Part shown: piece by piece, positions 27,089 to 35,709 of the stretch
Numbering within the stretch: the stretch's first letter is position 1
Layout of the letters: every line of letters starts with the position of its first letter
From: an uncultured Clostridia bacterium
GTDB lineage: Bacteria; Bacillota; Clostridia; Oscillospirales; Acutalibacteraceae
Length of the DNA stretch: 55,881 nucleotides
Reading direction: 5' to 3'
Assembly (NCBI GenBank): GCA_946184295.1
Contig: CAMHEZ010000015.1
Span: 1 to 55,881, forward strand
The notes under the pieces: model-generated
Database searches by the model: none
Seen by the model: the letters and a program-made list of their open reading frames with translations, nothing else
Told to the model about the DNA's origin: nothing
Program-made: the position numbers and the translations under genes

Positions 27089-30000
27089 ATGAAATGGAAA
27101 AACTTATTCACGAGTGAAACACTCAAACGGGGCGAGCAGTATTTCAAAAGCGGCAAAGTTACCACCATCATGTCGCTCAGCGTGGGGCGGTACACCGCCA
27201 ATGTGAAAGGCTCGGGCCACAATCAATACAACACCTTTGTGAGCTTTTCGGGCGGTGAAATCGAAAGTATCAAATGCACCTGTCCCTATGCCTCCGGCGG
27301 TCGCACCTGCAAACACATGGCGGCCATGCTGTATGCCTTGGAGAAAGATGAAGGCAGCGCTCCTTTCCAGCATACCCGGGAACCAATCAATCCCTTTGCC
27401 GTTCAGGATACAGCCAATGACAAAGACAGTTATCACTACTACAATTTTGAGCGCATCGCCAAAGATCTGGTAATCTATGACGACACCTATGAAAAGGCTG
27501 TCAACCTTCTGAATCAAGGCAAAGTAATTGCAAAAACCATTGATACGGGCTATAGCACCCGCGACGGTTCGGCGGGCTGCATCGTGGAGGGAGAAGCCAA
27601 AAGAGGCAGTTCGTCTACTTATCCCGTCCGCATTTCATTTGACAAAGACGAAATGGTGGATATGGGCTGTGCAGTGTACGGTTGCAAGAGCTATTACAAC
27701 GGGTACAATATCACTCAAGGCAAAAAGGAACCGTGTGAACATACACTGGCGCTGATGATTGCCGCGAACAGGTATATCACTGAGAACGATTACGGTGATT
27801 CCACCAATGCTGCCGCCGTCGATTTGCTGCAAGCCTTCCGCAAAAACCGCTCCGCGTCCCGTACAGGCAGCATGACGGAAAGCAGAGACGTGACGCTGGA
27901 GCCGCGTATCACTAAGGAAGACAACCGGCTGAAACTTTCCTTCCGCATCGGCTGTGACAAGCTGTATGTCGTGCGCAACCTCACTGATCTGGTGAAATGT
28001 GTGGAAGCTAAGGAAGAGATCACCTTTGGCAAGATGACGCTGCATTTTGCGCGGGATAAGATACGCCCGCAGGACATGCCTCTGTACCAGTTCATCAAGA
28101 ATGTCATAGATGATGAAGAATATCACTCCGAGCAGCTCAAAAAGCAATATTACTATTACAATGTCCGTGAGTTTTCGGTCAAATCAGATATTCCTCTGTT
28201 CGGTCAGCGGCTCGACAGTTTCTTTGATATGGCGGAAGGGGGCAGCGTGCCGTTTACGGATAAGGATAAATCCGCAAAGCAAGCAACTAAAAACGGCGAA
28301 ACACTTTCCTTTGGTCATGAATCACCAAAAATTAAATTAAAAGTAGTCAAAGACGTGGACCGATACGGCGTATTTCACGGTGTGGATGTAACCGGTACTG
28401 CTCCGAATTTCTTCCGCACGCCCCGTTACCGTTATTATCTGAAAAGGAACGTTCTTAATCGGATAAGCAGTGACAACACCGCCTTGGAACCAATCTATGA
28501 CCTGATTGACGATAAAGGCAAGATTTTTTTCCGTATCGGTCGGCAAAATCTGTCCGAATTTTATTACACTGTACTGCCGCAGCTCCGTGAGGCCGCCGAC
28601 GTTGAGGAAGCCGACACCGAACTGGTGGACACCTATCTGCCGCCGGAGGTAAAATTCGTCTTCTATCTGGATTTAATCGACGATGTGCCGATCTGCCGTG
28701 CCGTCTCGCAGTACGGTGACATACAGTGCTCCACCATGGATTGTATGGACGACGGCAAGATCAAGGAGCGTTTCCGCGACGTCTACCGCGAAGCGCAGGC
28801 TATCGAAGTGGTACAGCGGTATTTTCCAAAGCTTGACCTTAACAACAGCCTGTTTGTCTGCGAAGACAGCGAGGACGCGCTGTACGATCTTCTGGAAAAC
28901 GGCATTACCGCGCTGTCGCAGCTGGGCGAGGTACAGGGCAGCGACCAGTTCTACAAGCTGCGCATTCGTCCCAAGGTACAAGTCAAGGTGGGCGTATCTG
29001 TTGAGAGCGATCTGATGAACCTCACCATCGGCAGCACCGATGTATCGCCCGAGGAATTGCTTGAAATCCTGCGAAGCTATCAGCGCAAAAAGCGCTATCA
29101 CCGTTTGAAAAGCGGCGACTTCGTCAACATTGGGGAAGATATTTTCGAGCTGGGCGCAATGATCGATACGCTGCATCTGTCACAGAAAGAGCTTTTGAAT
29201 GGAAACGCGACCATTCCGTCTTATCGTGCGCTTTATCTTGACAAGATGTCAGAAGACTGTGACGCGCTTGACATCAAACGCGACAAGTATTTCAAAAAAA
29301 TCATTCAGGGCTTCAAGACTGTAAATGAATCTGATTTTGAAGTGCCCGATCATTTGCAGGACATCATGCGCAACTATCAGGTGTACGGCCATAAATGGCT
29401 GCGTACGCTGGAAGCCTACGGCTTTGGCGGTATTCTCGCCGATGATATGGGTCTGGGCAAAACACTGCAAATGATCTCAGTCTTTTCTGCGGCCAAGACA
29501 GAGGACAAAACCGGCACGTCCATTGTCATCTGCCCGTCCTCGCTGGTCTATAACTGGATAGAAGAGCTGTCGCGATTTGCCCCGGAGCTGTCCGCCATTC
29601 CCATCGTGGGAACCCAGAAGGAACGTGTCAGCCTGATTCAGGGCTGTATGGCATTTGACGTGGTGGTGACATCGTATGACCTCTTCAAGCGTGATGTCGA
29701 ACTGTATGAGGGAAAAACCTTCCTGTACCAGGTGATTGATGAGGCACAGTACATCAAAACCCACACCACAGCGGCCGCTAAATCGGTTAAGCTGCTGCAG
29801 AGTAAGACAAGATTCGCGCTGACGGGCACCCCCATCGAAAATCGCCTGAGTGAGCTTTGGAGTATTTTTGACTATCTGATGCCCGGCTTTTTGTATGGCT
29901 ACGAAACTTTCAAAAAAGAATTTGAAACGCCTATCACCAAGAAAAACGATGAGGAAGCCACCAAACGCCTCAAGCGCATGGTTTCGCCATTTATTTTGCG

Positions 30001-30757
30001 GCGCCTGAAAACCGATGTGCTAAAAGACTTGCCGGACAAAATTGAAGAAGTCCGCTATGCCAAGTTTGGCAAAGAGCAGCAGTTGATCTATGACAGCCAA
30101 GTTGTCTATATGAAGCAGATGGTAGACGAACAGGATGATGAATCGGTGAAGAAAAACAAGCTGCAAATTCTCGCCGAGCTGACAAAAATCCGTCAGATCT
30201 GCTGTGACCCGTCGTTGCTGCTGGAAGATTACAAGGGCGAATCAGCAAAGCGCGAAACCTGCCTTGACCTCATCAACAGCGCCATCGAGGGCGAACACCG
30301 GATATTACTTTTCTCACAGTTCACCTCCATGCTGGCCTTGCTGGAAGAGGATTTGCGTGGCGCCGGCATCGCGTATTATAAAATCACAGGCAGTACGCCT
30401 AAGAAGGAACGCATGGAACTGGTGCAGCGCTTCAATGCAGGCACAACGCCGGTGTTCCTCATTTCTCTCAAAGCAGGCGGCACCGGCCTGAACCTGACCG
30501 GTGCTGATGTGGTAATTCACTACGACCCGTGGTGGAATGTGGCGGCGCAGAATCAGGCGACCGACCGCGCACACCGTATCGGACAGACGCGGACAGTATC
30601 GGTATATCGCATCATCGTCAAAGATTCCATCGAGGAAAAAATTCTTAACTTGCAGGAATTGAAAAAGGACCTTGCCGACGAAATCCTCGCCGGCGGCACA
30701 GGCACAACCAGTCTTGCCGAAATGAGCAAGGACGATCTCATCGACCTGCTGAGTTAA
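27089..30757 (+). CDS. SNF2 family ATPase with SWIM zinc finger
   Basis: A 1222-residue DNA translocase. The N-terminal SWIM finger has C63, C65, C74 and H76 (CxC-x8-CxH). A second SWIM-like cluster is near 190-225 (GCAVYGCK, then PCEHTLAL). The SNF2 motor spans about 765-1200: motif I DDMGLGKT, II DEAQ, III LTGTPIENRLSELWS, V AGGTGLNL and VI QATDRAHRIGQ. Bacterial HepA/SNF2-SWIM proteins are thought to remodel nucleoprotein or RNA polymerase complexes; the role here is not known. ATG 27089 was chosen (GAGGGA 9 nt upstream) over the open frame at 27035. It lies 78 bp after the CotH gene and may share its transcript. Confidence 0.9.
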   Translation: MKWKNLFTSETLKRGEQYFKSGKVTTIMSLSVGRYTANVKGSGHNQYNTFVSFSGGEIESIKCTCPYASGGRTCKHMAAMLYALEKDEGSAPFQHTREPINPFAVQDTANDKDSYHYYNFERIAKDLVIYDDTYEKAVNLLNQGKVIAKTIDTGYSTRDGSAGCIVEGEAKRGSSSTYPVRISFDKDEMVDMGCAVYGCKSYYNGYNITQGKKEPCEHTLALMIAANRYITENDYGDSTNAAAVDLLQAFRKNRSASRTGSMTESRDVTLEPRITKEDNRLKLSFRIGCDKLYVVRNLTDLVKCVEAKEEITFGKMTLHFARDKIRPQDMPLYQFIKNVIDDEEYHSEQLKKQYYYYNVREFSVKSDIPLFGQRLDSFFDMAEGGSVPFTDKDKSAKQATKNGETLSFGHESPKIKLKVVKDVDRYGVFHGVDVTGTAPNFFRTPRYRYYLKRNVLNRISSDNTALEPIYDLIDDKGKIFFRIGRQNLSEFYYTVLPQLREAADVEEADTELVDTYLPPEVKFVFYLDLIDDVPICRAVSQYGDIQCSTMDCMDDGKIKERFRDVYREAQAIEVVQRYFPKLDLNNSLFVCEDSEDALYDLLENGITALSQLGEVQGSDQFYKLRIRPKVQVKVGVSVESDLMNLTIGSTDVSPEELLEILRSYQRKKRYHRLKSGDFVNIGEDIFELGAMIDTLHLSQKELLNGNATIPSYRALYLDKMSEDCDALDIKRDKYFKKIIQGFKTVNESDFEVPDHLQDIMRNYQVYGHKWLRTLEAYGFGGILADDMGLGKTLQMISVFSAAKTEDKTGTSIVICPSSLVYNWIEELSRFAPELSAIPIVGTQKERVSLIQGCMAFDVVVTSYDLFKRDVELYEGKTFLYQVIDEAQYIKTHTTAAAKSVKLLQSKTRFALTGTPIENRLSELWSIFDYLMPGFLYGYETFKKEFETPITKKNDEEATKRLKRMVSPFILRRLKTDVLKDLPDKIEEVRYAKFGKEQQLIYDSQVVYMKQMVDEQDDESVKKNKLQILAELTKIRQICCDPSLLLEDYKGESAKRETCLDLINSAIEGEHRILLFSQFTSMLALLEEDLRGAGIAYYKITGSTPKKERMELVQRFNAGTTPVFLISLKAGGTGLNLTGADVVIHYDPWWNVAAQNQATDRAHRIGQTRTVSVYRIIVKDSIEEKILNLQELKKDLADEILAGGTGTTSLAEMSKDDLIDLLS

Positions 30758-30770
30758 TATACATACGGCA

Positions 30771-30816
30771 CAAAAAATCCGGCCCCGTACCCAATTGGTA
30801 CAGAGCCGGATTTTTA
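30771..30816. terminator. Bidirectional rho-independent terminator
   Basis: AAAAATCCGGC..GTACC pairs with GGTAC..GCCGGATTTTT. T-runs occur in both directions between the convergent SNF2 and amide-hydrolase-like genes. Confidence 0.92.
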
Positions 30817-30847
30817 TCTGTGCGTCTTTTTTTGTTACGCAGCTACA

Positions 30848-32041
30848 TTATCGGGTCAGATCGTAGGTATAGGACTGCGATTTGGTGTCATTTTCCACGA
30901 CAATATACATTTTCATCTTCTGCATATCGTAAAACACGGTGTATTGCGTACCGTAAAGCGTAGTGCCGAAGTGTTCTTCATCGCTCTCGGCCATGTTGCT
31001 GGACTGACTGGCAAGAAGTGTCTGCGCATAATCTTGTGCCATACCGGGATTGCCACCGACCATCTGCTCAGACAACGCTTTGTCAAAGTAATCATACAAC
31101 GTAACCTCATCGTAAGCGTCATTATAATCCTTGGTAGCCGCGGCAAGCTTGTCGCTTTCCATTCTGTTGGAGCAAACCTGATAAAACGCGCCGTTATCCA
31201 TATACTTGACTGCCATCTGACCGTTGATATATTCAATAACCGCACTCTTCGCTTCTTTTTCGGATACAAAGAAATGATAGGAACCCTGGCTGAAATCAAT
31301 GTCATAGTCTTTGAGCACTTCAATGGCACTGTCAACCGTCGTGGCACGATCGAGCATCAGTCTGACTGCCATAAACGGCGTCACATTCACCTGAGGTGTG
31401 TCGTTACAATTAGCTACAGGGCAAGGAATCAGCGAAACTGACAGCCCCTCCTGATTGATGCCTTCGGAAGTGCAGTAGGTGGCGGCTACAGTCTGAAACG
31501 CGTTTGAGTACCACTGGTCCACATTGACGCCCGACTTCACACCCACATCTGCCATATCAATGATATTCCAAGACTTATAGCCGTTCTGCGGCTTGGCGAT
31601 GACCATCATAATCGGCGCGTCATAGGAGTTATAGATGCGGCCCTTCATATAGGAATAGACAAAGGTACGGCTGAAAAATGCCACGGAACCTTTGGTGGTG
31701 TACTCATTGGTATTTTCACCCGGAAACACACCTGCCAGTCCCTTGAAGAACTTCTTCTTGAAGTGCTTGATCACCGCGTCATTATCCGAAAGCTCTTTAT
31801 TGACCATATCGGAATAGTCAAAGTTTTCATAAGTCATGGTATAATATGGGTGATCGCTCACACGCTTGAAAGTGGTCAACCCCGCCATTTCACTGGCACC
31901 GGCAAAACAGAGATACACCAGCAGTCCCGCCGCAATGGTAAGGACAATGAGGATTGCCCACAAGATATAGCCCTTGATTTTCTGTGCAAGGGTTTTCTCT
32001 TTCATAATCGGCACACCGCTGTCATTTAACTGTACATTCAT
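30848..32041 (-). CDS. Membrane-anchored linear amide C-N hydrolase homologue lacking the Cys nucleophile
   Basis: A 397-residue protein: a basic N-terminus, a membrane helix (24-45) and an extracellular Ntn-hydrolase-like domain similar to choloylglycine hydrolase/penicillin V acylase proteins. Family features are EGLSVSLIP near 212, the AVRLMLDRATTVDSAIEVL helix near 243, and YHFFVSEKEAKSAVIEYING near 276. In active members a Cys stands about 16 residues before the GRNFD motif. Here the region reads NEYTTKGSVAFFSRTF (112-127) and has no Cys. It may be inactive or use another residue. ATG 32041 follows CGGAGGAATTATC; the open frame starts at 32080. It has its own promoter. Confidence 0.7.
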   Translation of the reverse strand: MNVQLNDSGVPIMKEKTLAQKIKGYILWAILIVLTIAAGLLVYLCFAGASEMAGLTTFKRVSDHPYYTMTYENFDYSDMVNKELSDNDAVIKHFKKKFFKGLAGVFPGENTNEYTTKGSVAFFSRTFVYSYMKGRIYNSYDAPIMMVIAKPQNGYKSWNIIDMADVGVKSGVNVDQWYSNAFQTVAATYCTSEGINQEGLSVSLIPCPVANCNDTPQVNVTPFMAVRLMLDRATTVDSAIEVLKDYDIDFSQGSYHFFVSEKEAKSAVIEYINGQMAVKYMDNGAFYQVCSNRMESDKLAAATKDYNDAYDEVTLYDYFDKALSEQMVGGNPGMAQDYAQTLLASQSSNMAESDEEHFGTTLYGTQYTVFYDMQKMKMYIVVENDTKSQSYTYDLTR

Positions 32042-32078
32042 GATAATTCCTCCGTATTCTGTGGAATGATTCATATAC

Positions 32079-32107
32079 ATTTAACCATATTTCAATTAAT
32101 TTGTCAA
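32079..32107 (-). promoter_or_regulatory. Promoter of the amide-hydrolase-like gene
   Basis: Minus strand: TTGACA (32107-32102), 17 bp spacer, TTAAAT (32084-32079). Confidence 0.75.
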
Positions 32108-32253
32108 TAATGATATGCGAAAAACGGGAAGAATAATTTTATTGTCCGGATTATCATGCGAGGGAAAACATTGTCGTGCCTTGTGGCGCGCATTCTTTCT
32201 GTTGATTTTCTACAATAAATAAAAAAATAAAATAAAAAAATTCATATAAAAGA

Positions 32254-32282
32254 TTGATTCAACCTCGTTTTTGTGTTACAAT
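32254..32282 (+). promoter_or_regulatory. Promoter of the glpK operon
   Basis: TTGATT at 32254-32259, 17 bp spacer, TACAAT at 32277-32282. It is only 27 bp before the ATG, giving a very short leader. Confidence 0.7.
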
Positions 32283-32309
32283 GAATGAGAGAAACGGAGG
32301 TTTGCTTTT

Positions 32310-33803
32310 ATGGATCAGAACAAAAAATATGTACTGGCACTCGATGAAGGCACGACCAGCGCAAGAGCGATTCTGTTTGACCGCGACGGCAACGTGCGCA
32401 GCGTCGCCCAGCAGGAGTTCACCCAAATCTATCCGCAGCCCGGCTGGGTCGAGCATGACGCGATGCAGATTTATGCTACCCAGTACGCCGCATTGACCGA
32501 GTGCATCGCCCGCAGCGGTGTGTCACCCGAGAAAATCGCGGGCATTGGCATCACCAATCAGCGCGAAACTACTATTGTTTGGGAAAAGCGCAACGGCAAG
32601 CCGGTTTACAACGCCATCGTGTGGCAGTGCCGCCGTACAGCCGACATCTGCGAACAACTGGAGCGTGAAGGGTACAGTGACTATATACAAAAGACCACCG
32701 GATTGAAGCTCGACGCCTATTTCAGCGGGACAAAGATCAAGTGGATTCTCGACAATGTGGAAGGCGCACGCGAGAAGGCCGAGCGGGGCGAGCTGCTCTT
32801 TGGCACAGTAGACACATGGCTGCTGTGGAAGCTGACCGGCGGTGCGGTACATATTACCGACCGCACAAACGCTTCCCGCACGATGCTTTACAATATCAAC
32901 ACGCTGCAATGGGACGAGGAACTCTGCCGTATACTGGACATTCCCATGAGCATGCTGCCGGAGGTGCGCAGCAGCAGCGAGATTTATGGCTATATGAGCC
33001 TGATGGGCGCGGAAGTGCCGATCTGCGGCATCGCGGGCGACCAGCAGGCGGCGCTCTTCGGGCAGGGGTGCGTGTCGGAGGGTGATTTGAAGATCACCTA
33101 CGGCACGGGCTGTTTTCTGCTCACCAACACGGGTGAACAGCCGGTATTCAGCGAACACGGCCTTGTCACGACGATTGCCGCGACCGTCAAGGACGCGCCG
33201 GTACAGTATGCGCTGGAAGGCAGCGTGTTTACCGGCGGGGCGGTGATTCAATGGCTGCGCGACGAACTGCGCCTGATTCACGATTCCGCCGACAGCGAGT
33301 ATTTCGCCAAGAAGGTCAGCGACAACGGCGGCGTTTATATTGTGCCCGCCTTTACAGGTTTGGGTGCACCCTATTGGGATATGCACGCGCGGGGCACCAT
33401 CACGGGTCTGACGCGCGGCGCGGGACGTAATCATATCATTCGTGCGGCGCTGGAAGCCATCGCGTTCCAGTCCGACGATGTGATCCGTGCCATGCGTTCC
33501 GACACCAAGGGGCATATCCGCGCCCTTAAGGTGGACGGCGGCGCGTCAGCCAACAATTTCCTCATGCAGTTCCAGTCGGATATTTCCGAATTGAAGGTGA
33601 TCCGTCCCGCCCAGAAGGAAGCGACGGCGGCGGGTGCGGCGTACCTCGCGGGACTGGCAGTCGGATTCTATGACGCACATTGGTTGGGAACAGAAGGTCA
33701 GGTCAGCGCGGCATTTGAGCCGCACATGACAGACGAAGAGAGACAAAAGCTGCTGAACGGCTGGCATTCGGCGGTCGCAGCATGTCAATGCGGAGGTGTC
33801 TGA
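32310..33803 (+). CDS. glpK: Glycerol kinase
   Basis: A 497-residue FGGY-family kinase, full length, phosphorylating glycerol to glycerol 3-phosphate. The N-terminal phosphate motif is DEGTTSARA, and RETT near residue 83 contributes to glycerol binding. [13 protein letters not shown] near 240 holds the catalytic Asp, and the C-terminal [14 protein letters not shown] matches the FGGY signature. RBS CGGAGG lies before ATG 32310. No glpF or glpD is adjacent. Instead an alpha/beta-hydrolase gene starts 3 bp after the stop, so the glycerol may come from acylglycerols (inference). Confidence 0.96.
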   Translation: MDQNKKYVLALDEGTTSARAILFDRDGNVRSVAQQEFTQIYPQPGWVEHDAMQIYATQYAALTECIARSGVSPEKIAGIGITNQRETTIVWEKRNGKPVYNAIVWQCRRTADICEQLEREGYSDYIQKTTGLKLDAYFSGTKIKWILDNVEGAREKAERGELLFGTVDTWLLWKLTGGAVHITDRTNASRTMLYNINTLQWDEELCRILDIPMSMLPEVRSSSEIYGYMSLMGAEVPICGIAGDQQAALFGQGCVSEGDLKITYGTGCFLLTNTGEQPVFSEHGLVTTIAATVKDAPVQYALEGSVFTGGAVIQWLRDELRLIHDSADSEYFAKKVSDNGGVYIVPAFTGLGAPYWDMHARGTITGLTRGAGRNHIIRAALEAIAFQSDDVIRAMRSDTKGHIRALKVDGGASANNFLMQFQSDISELKVIRPAQKEATAAGAAYLAGLAVGFYDAHWLGTEGQVSAAFEPHMTDEERQKLLNGWHSAVAACQCGGV

Positions 33804-33806
33804 AAA

Positions 33807-34742
33807 ATGGAAATTCAGGTAATCGACAGAGAGTTCCCGTCCACCGACGGGGCGCATATGCTCAAAGGTAAACTCTATCTGCCGGAAGGGCAGCCTAAGG
33901 CCATCTTCCATGTGGTTCACGGCATGACGGAGCACATCGGACGTTATGACGGCTTTCTGCGCGAAATGGCGCAGGCGGGCTATGTCTGCGTCGCCTATGA
34001 CAATCTCGGTCACGGCAATACCGCCAAGGACGACAGCGAGCTGGGCTATATCGCCAAAAAGGATGGCTACAAGAAGCTCGCCGCTGATGTGAACGCCGTG
34101 GGCAATCTCATGAAGCAGGAATACCCCGGCATACCCTATTATCTGATGGGGCACAGCATGGGTTCCTTCATCGTGCGTCTGGCGACCGCGATCTATCCCG
34201 AACTGCCCGATAAGCTGGTGGTCATGGGAACCGGCGGACCCAATCCCGCCTCAAAGGCGGCGCTGGGTCTGATTAACTGTATCAAGGCGTTCAAGGGAGA
34301 ACGGCATATTTCGCCCCTCATTGAAAATGCCGCCTTCGGCGAGTACAACAAGGGCTTTGGCGACGGAAGTAACGGCGACTGGCTCTCCAAGAATCCCGAA
34401 GTGCGCCGTGTGTATAATGCGGACAAATTCTGCAACTATCATTTCACCGTAAGCGCCATGCACGATCTGGTGAAGCTCAACGACCTCACCAACAATTCCA
34501 AATGGTTCAAGACCATCAGGAAAAAATGCAAGAACCTGCCCATTTTGCTGGTGTCGGGTGCAGAAGACCCTGTGGGCGAACACAGCAAGGGCGTGACCAA
34601 GGTTTACCGTAAGTTGAAGAAAGTCGGTGCGAACGTACGCATGAAGCTTTATTCCGACAACCGCCACGAAATCCTCAACGATACCGCGCACGATGAGGCA
34701 GTCGCGGATATTCTGGCGTTTTTGAATGAGGGTACGGAATGA
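33807..34742 (+). CDS. Alpha/beta hydrolase, monoacylglycerol lipase/lysophospholipase-like (S33)
   Basis: A 311-residue soluble hydrolase. Oxyanion strand HVVHGMTEHIGRY, nucleophile elbow GHSMGS near residue 115, acid SGAEDPVG near 250 and His in DNRHEILND near 282 form a complete Ser-Asp-His triad. The HGMTEH/GHSMGS combination is typical of monoacylglycerol lipase and lysophospholipase L2-like proteins. There is no signal peptide. It is translationally coupled to glpK (3 bp gap) and overlaps the next gene by 4 bp, so it likely feeds glycerol from acylglycerols to GlpK. Confidence 0.85.
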   Translation: MEIQVIDREFPSTDGAHMLKGKLYLPEGQPKAIFHVVHGMTEHIGRYDGFLREMAQAGYVCVAYDNLGHGNTAKDDSELGYIAKKDGYKKLAADVNAVGNLMKQEYPGIPYYLMGHSMGSFIVRLATAIYPELPDKLVVMGTGGPNPASKAALGLINCIKAFKGERHISPLIENAAFGEYNKGFGDGSNGDWLSKNPEVRRVYNADKFCNYHFTVSAMHDLVKLNDLTNNSKWFKTIRKKCKNLPILLVSGAEDPVGEHSKGVTKVYRKLKKVGANVRMKLYSDNRHEILNDTAHDEAVADILAFLNEGTE

Positions 34743-35647
34743 AACTGCTTATCATGGGCGGTACCACCTTTGTGAGCAAATTTACCGCCTCCTATTTTCT
34801 GAAAAAAGGACACTCCGTGACGGTGCTCAATCGCGGCTGCCGCGAACAGGTGGCTGGCGTGACGCATCTCCAAGCCGACCGATTGCAGCTCGGCAACGTA
34901 CTGAACGGCAAAGTCTTTGACGCGGTGCTGGATATCACCGCCTATACCGCGGAGCATGTGACAGCGCTACTGGATTCCGACGTGACGTTTGGCGATTACA
35001 TCTTCATCAGTTCCAGCGCGGTGTACCCCGAAACAAACCCGCAGCCGTTCTCTGAAGATCAGCCCTGCGGCAGAAATGCGGTCTGGGGGGATTACGGCAC
35101 GAACAAGCTGGCCGCCGAGCAAGTGCTGCAAGAGCGCTGCCCGCATGCCTACATTCTGAGACCGCCGTATTTCTACGGGCTTTTTGAGAATCTCTACCGG
35201 GAGGCTTTCGCCTTCGACTGCGCCATGCAGGGACGCCCATTCTACCTGCCGGGAGACGGGGACATGAAGCTGCAATTTTTCCATGTGGCTGATCTTTGCC
35301 GGTTCATTGAGATTCTTCTGGCGAAGCACCCTACCGACCGTATTTTCAACGTGGGCAATCCTGCGACGGTGACGGTCAAGGAATGGGTGGCGCTGTGCTA
35401 TGAGATGGCGGGAAAAGCGCCTGCATTTGTGAAAGTGGACAAACAAAAGCACATTCCGCAGCGGGATTACTTTTGCTTCCACGACTACGAGTATGTGCTG
35501 GACGTGTCCAAGCAATGCGTACTGATGCCTGACACGCTTCCGCTGACCGATGGACTGCGGGAGGAATTTGTCTGGTACCGCGAAAATCCCGACAGTGTGT
35601 ACTTCCGCAAGCCGTATATGGCATATATCGACGCTCATCTCGCGTGA
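34739..35647 (+). CDS. NAD-dependent epimerase/dehydratase family protein
   Basis: A 302-residue extended short-chain dehydrogenase fold. The nucleotide-binding loop is MGGTTFVSKFTASYFL (GGTxFVS in place of GxxGxxG). Ser-Ser-Ala near residue 86 (FISSSAVYPET) and the following tyrosine stand where the catalytic Ser/Tyr are expected. YGTNKLAAEQ supplies the YxxxK-like Lys, with Gly-Thr-Asn between, so the Tyr-Lys pair is somewhat unusual. The substrate is unknown. ATG overlaps the lipase stop by 4 bp (ATGA), and it is the last gene of the glpK transcript. Confidence 0.78.
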   Translation: MKLLIMGGTTFVSKFTASYFLKKGHSVTVLNRGCREQVAGVTHLQADRLQLGNVLNGKVFDAVLDITAYTAEHVTALLDSDVTFGDYIFISSSAVYPETNPQPFSEDQPCGRNAVWGDYGTNKLAAEQVLQERCPHAYILRPPYFYGLFENLYREAFAFDCAMQGRPFYLPGDGDMKLQFFHVADLCRFIEILLAKHPTDRIFNVGNPATVTVKEWVALCYEMAGKAPAFVKVDKQKHIPQRDYFCFHDYEYVLDVSKQCVLMPDTLPLTDGLREEFVWYRENPDSVYFRKPYMAYIDAHLA

Positions 35648-35653
35648 TACGTT

Positions 35654-35705
35654 CAAAAAAACGCAGACAGACGGTGAAATCTTGCCGTTTGTCTGCGCTT
35701 TTTGA
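35654..35705. terminator. Bidirectional rho-independent terminator between the glpK operon and the cobalamin operon
   Basis: AAAAACGCAGACAGACGG pairs with CCGTTTGTCTGCGC followed by TTTTT. A-runs on the left give a T-tail for the minus-strand operon as well. Confidence 0.9.
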
Positions 35706-35709
35706 TGTA

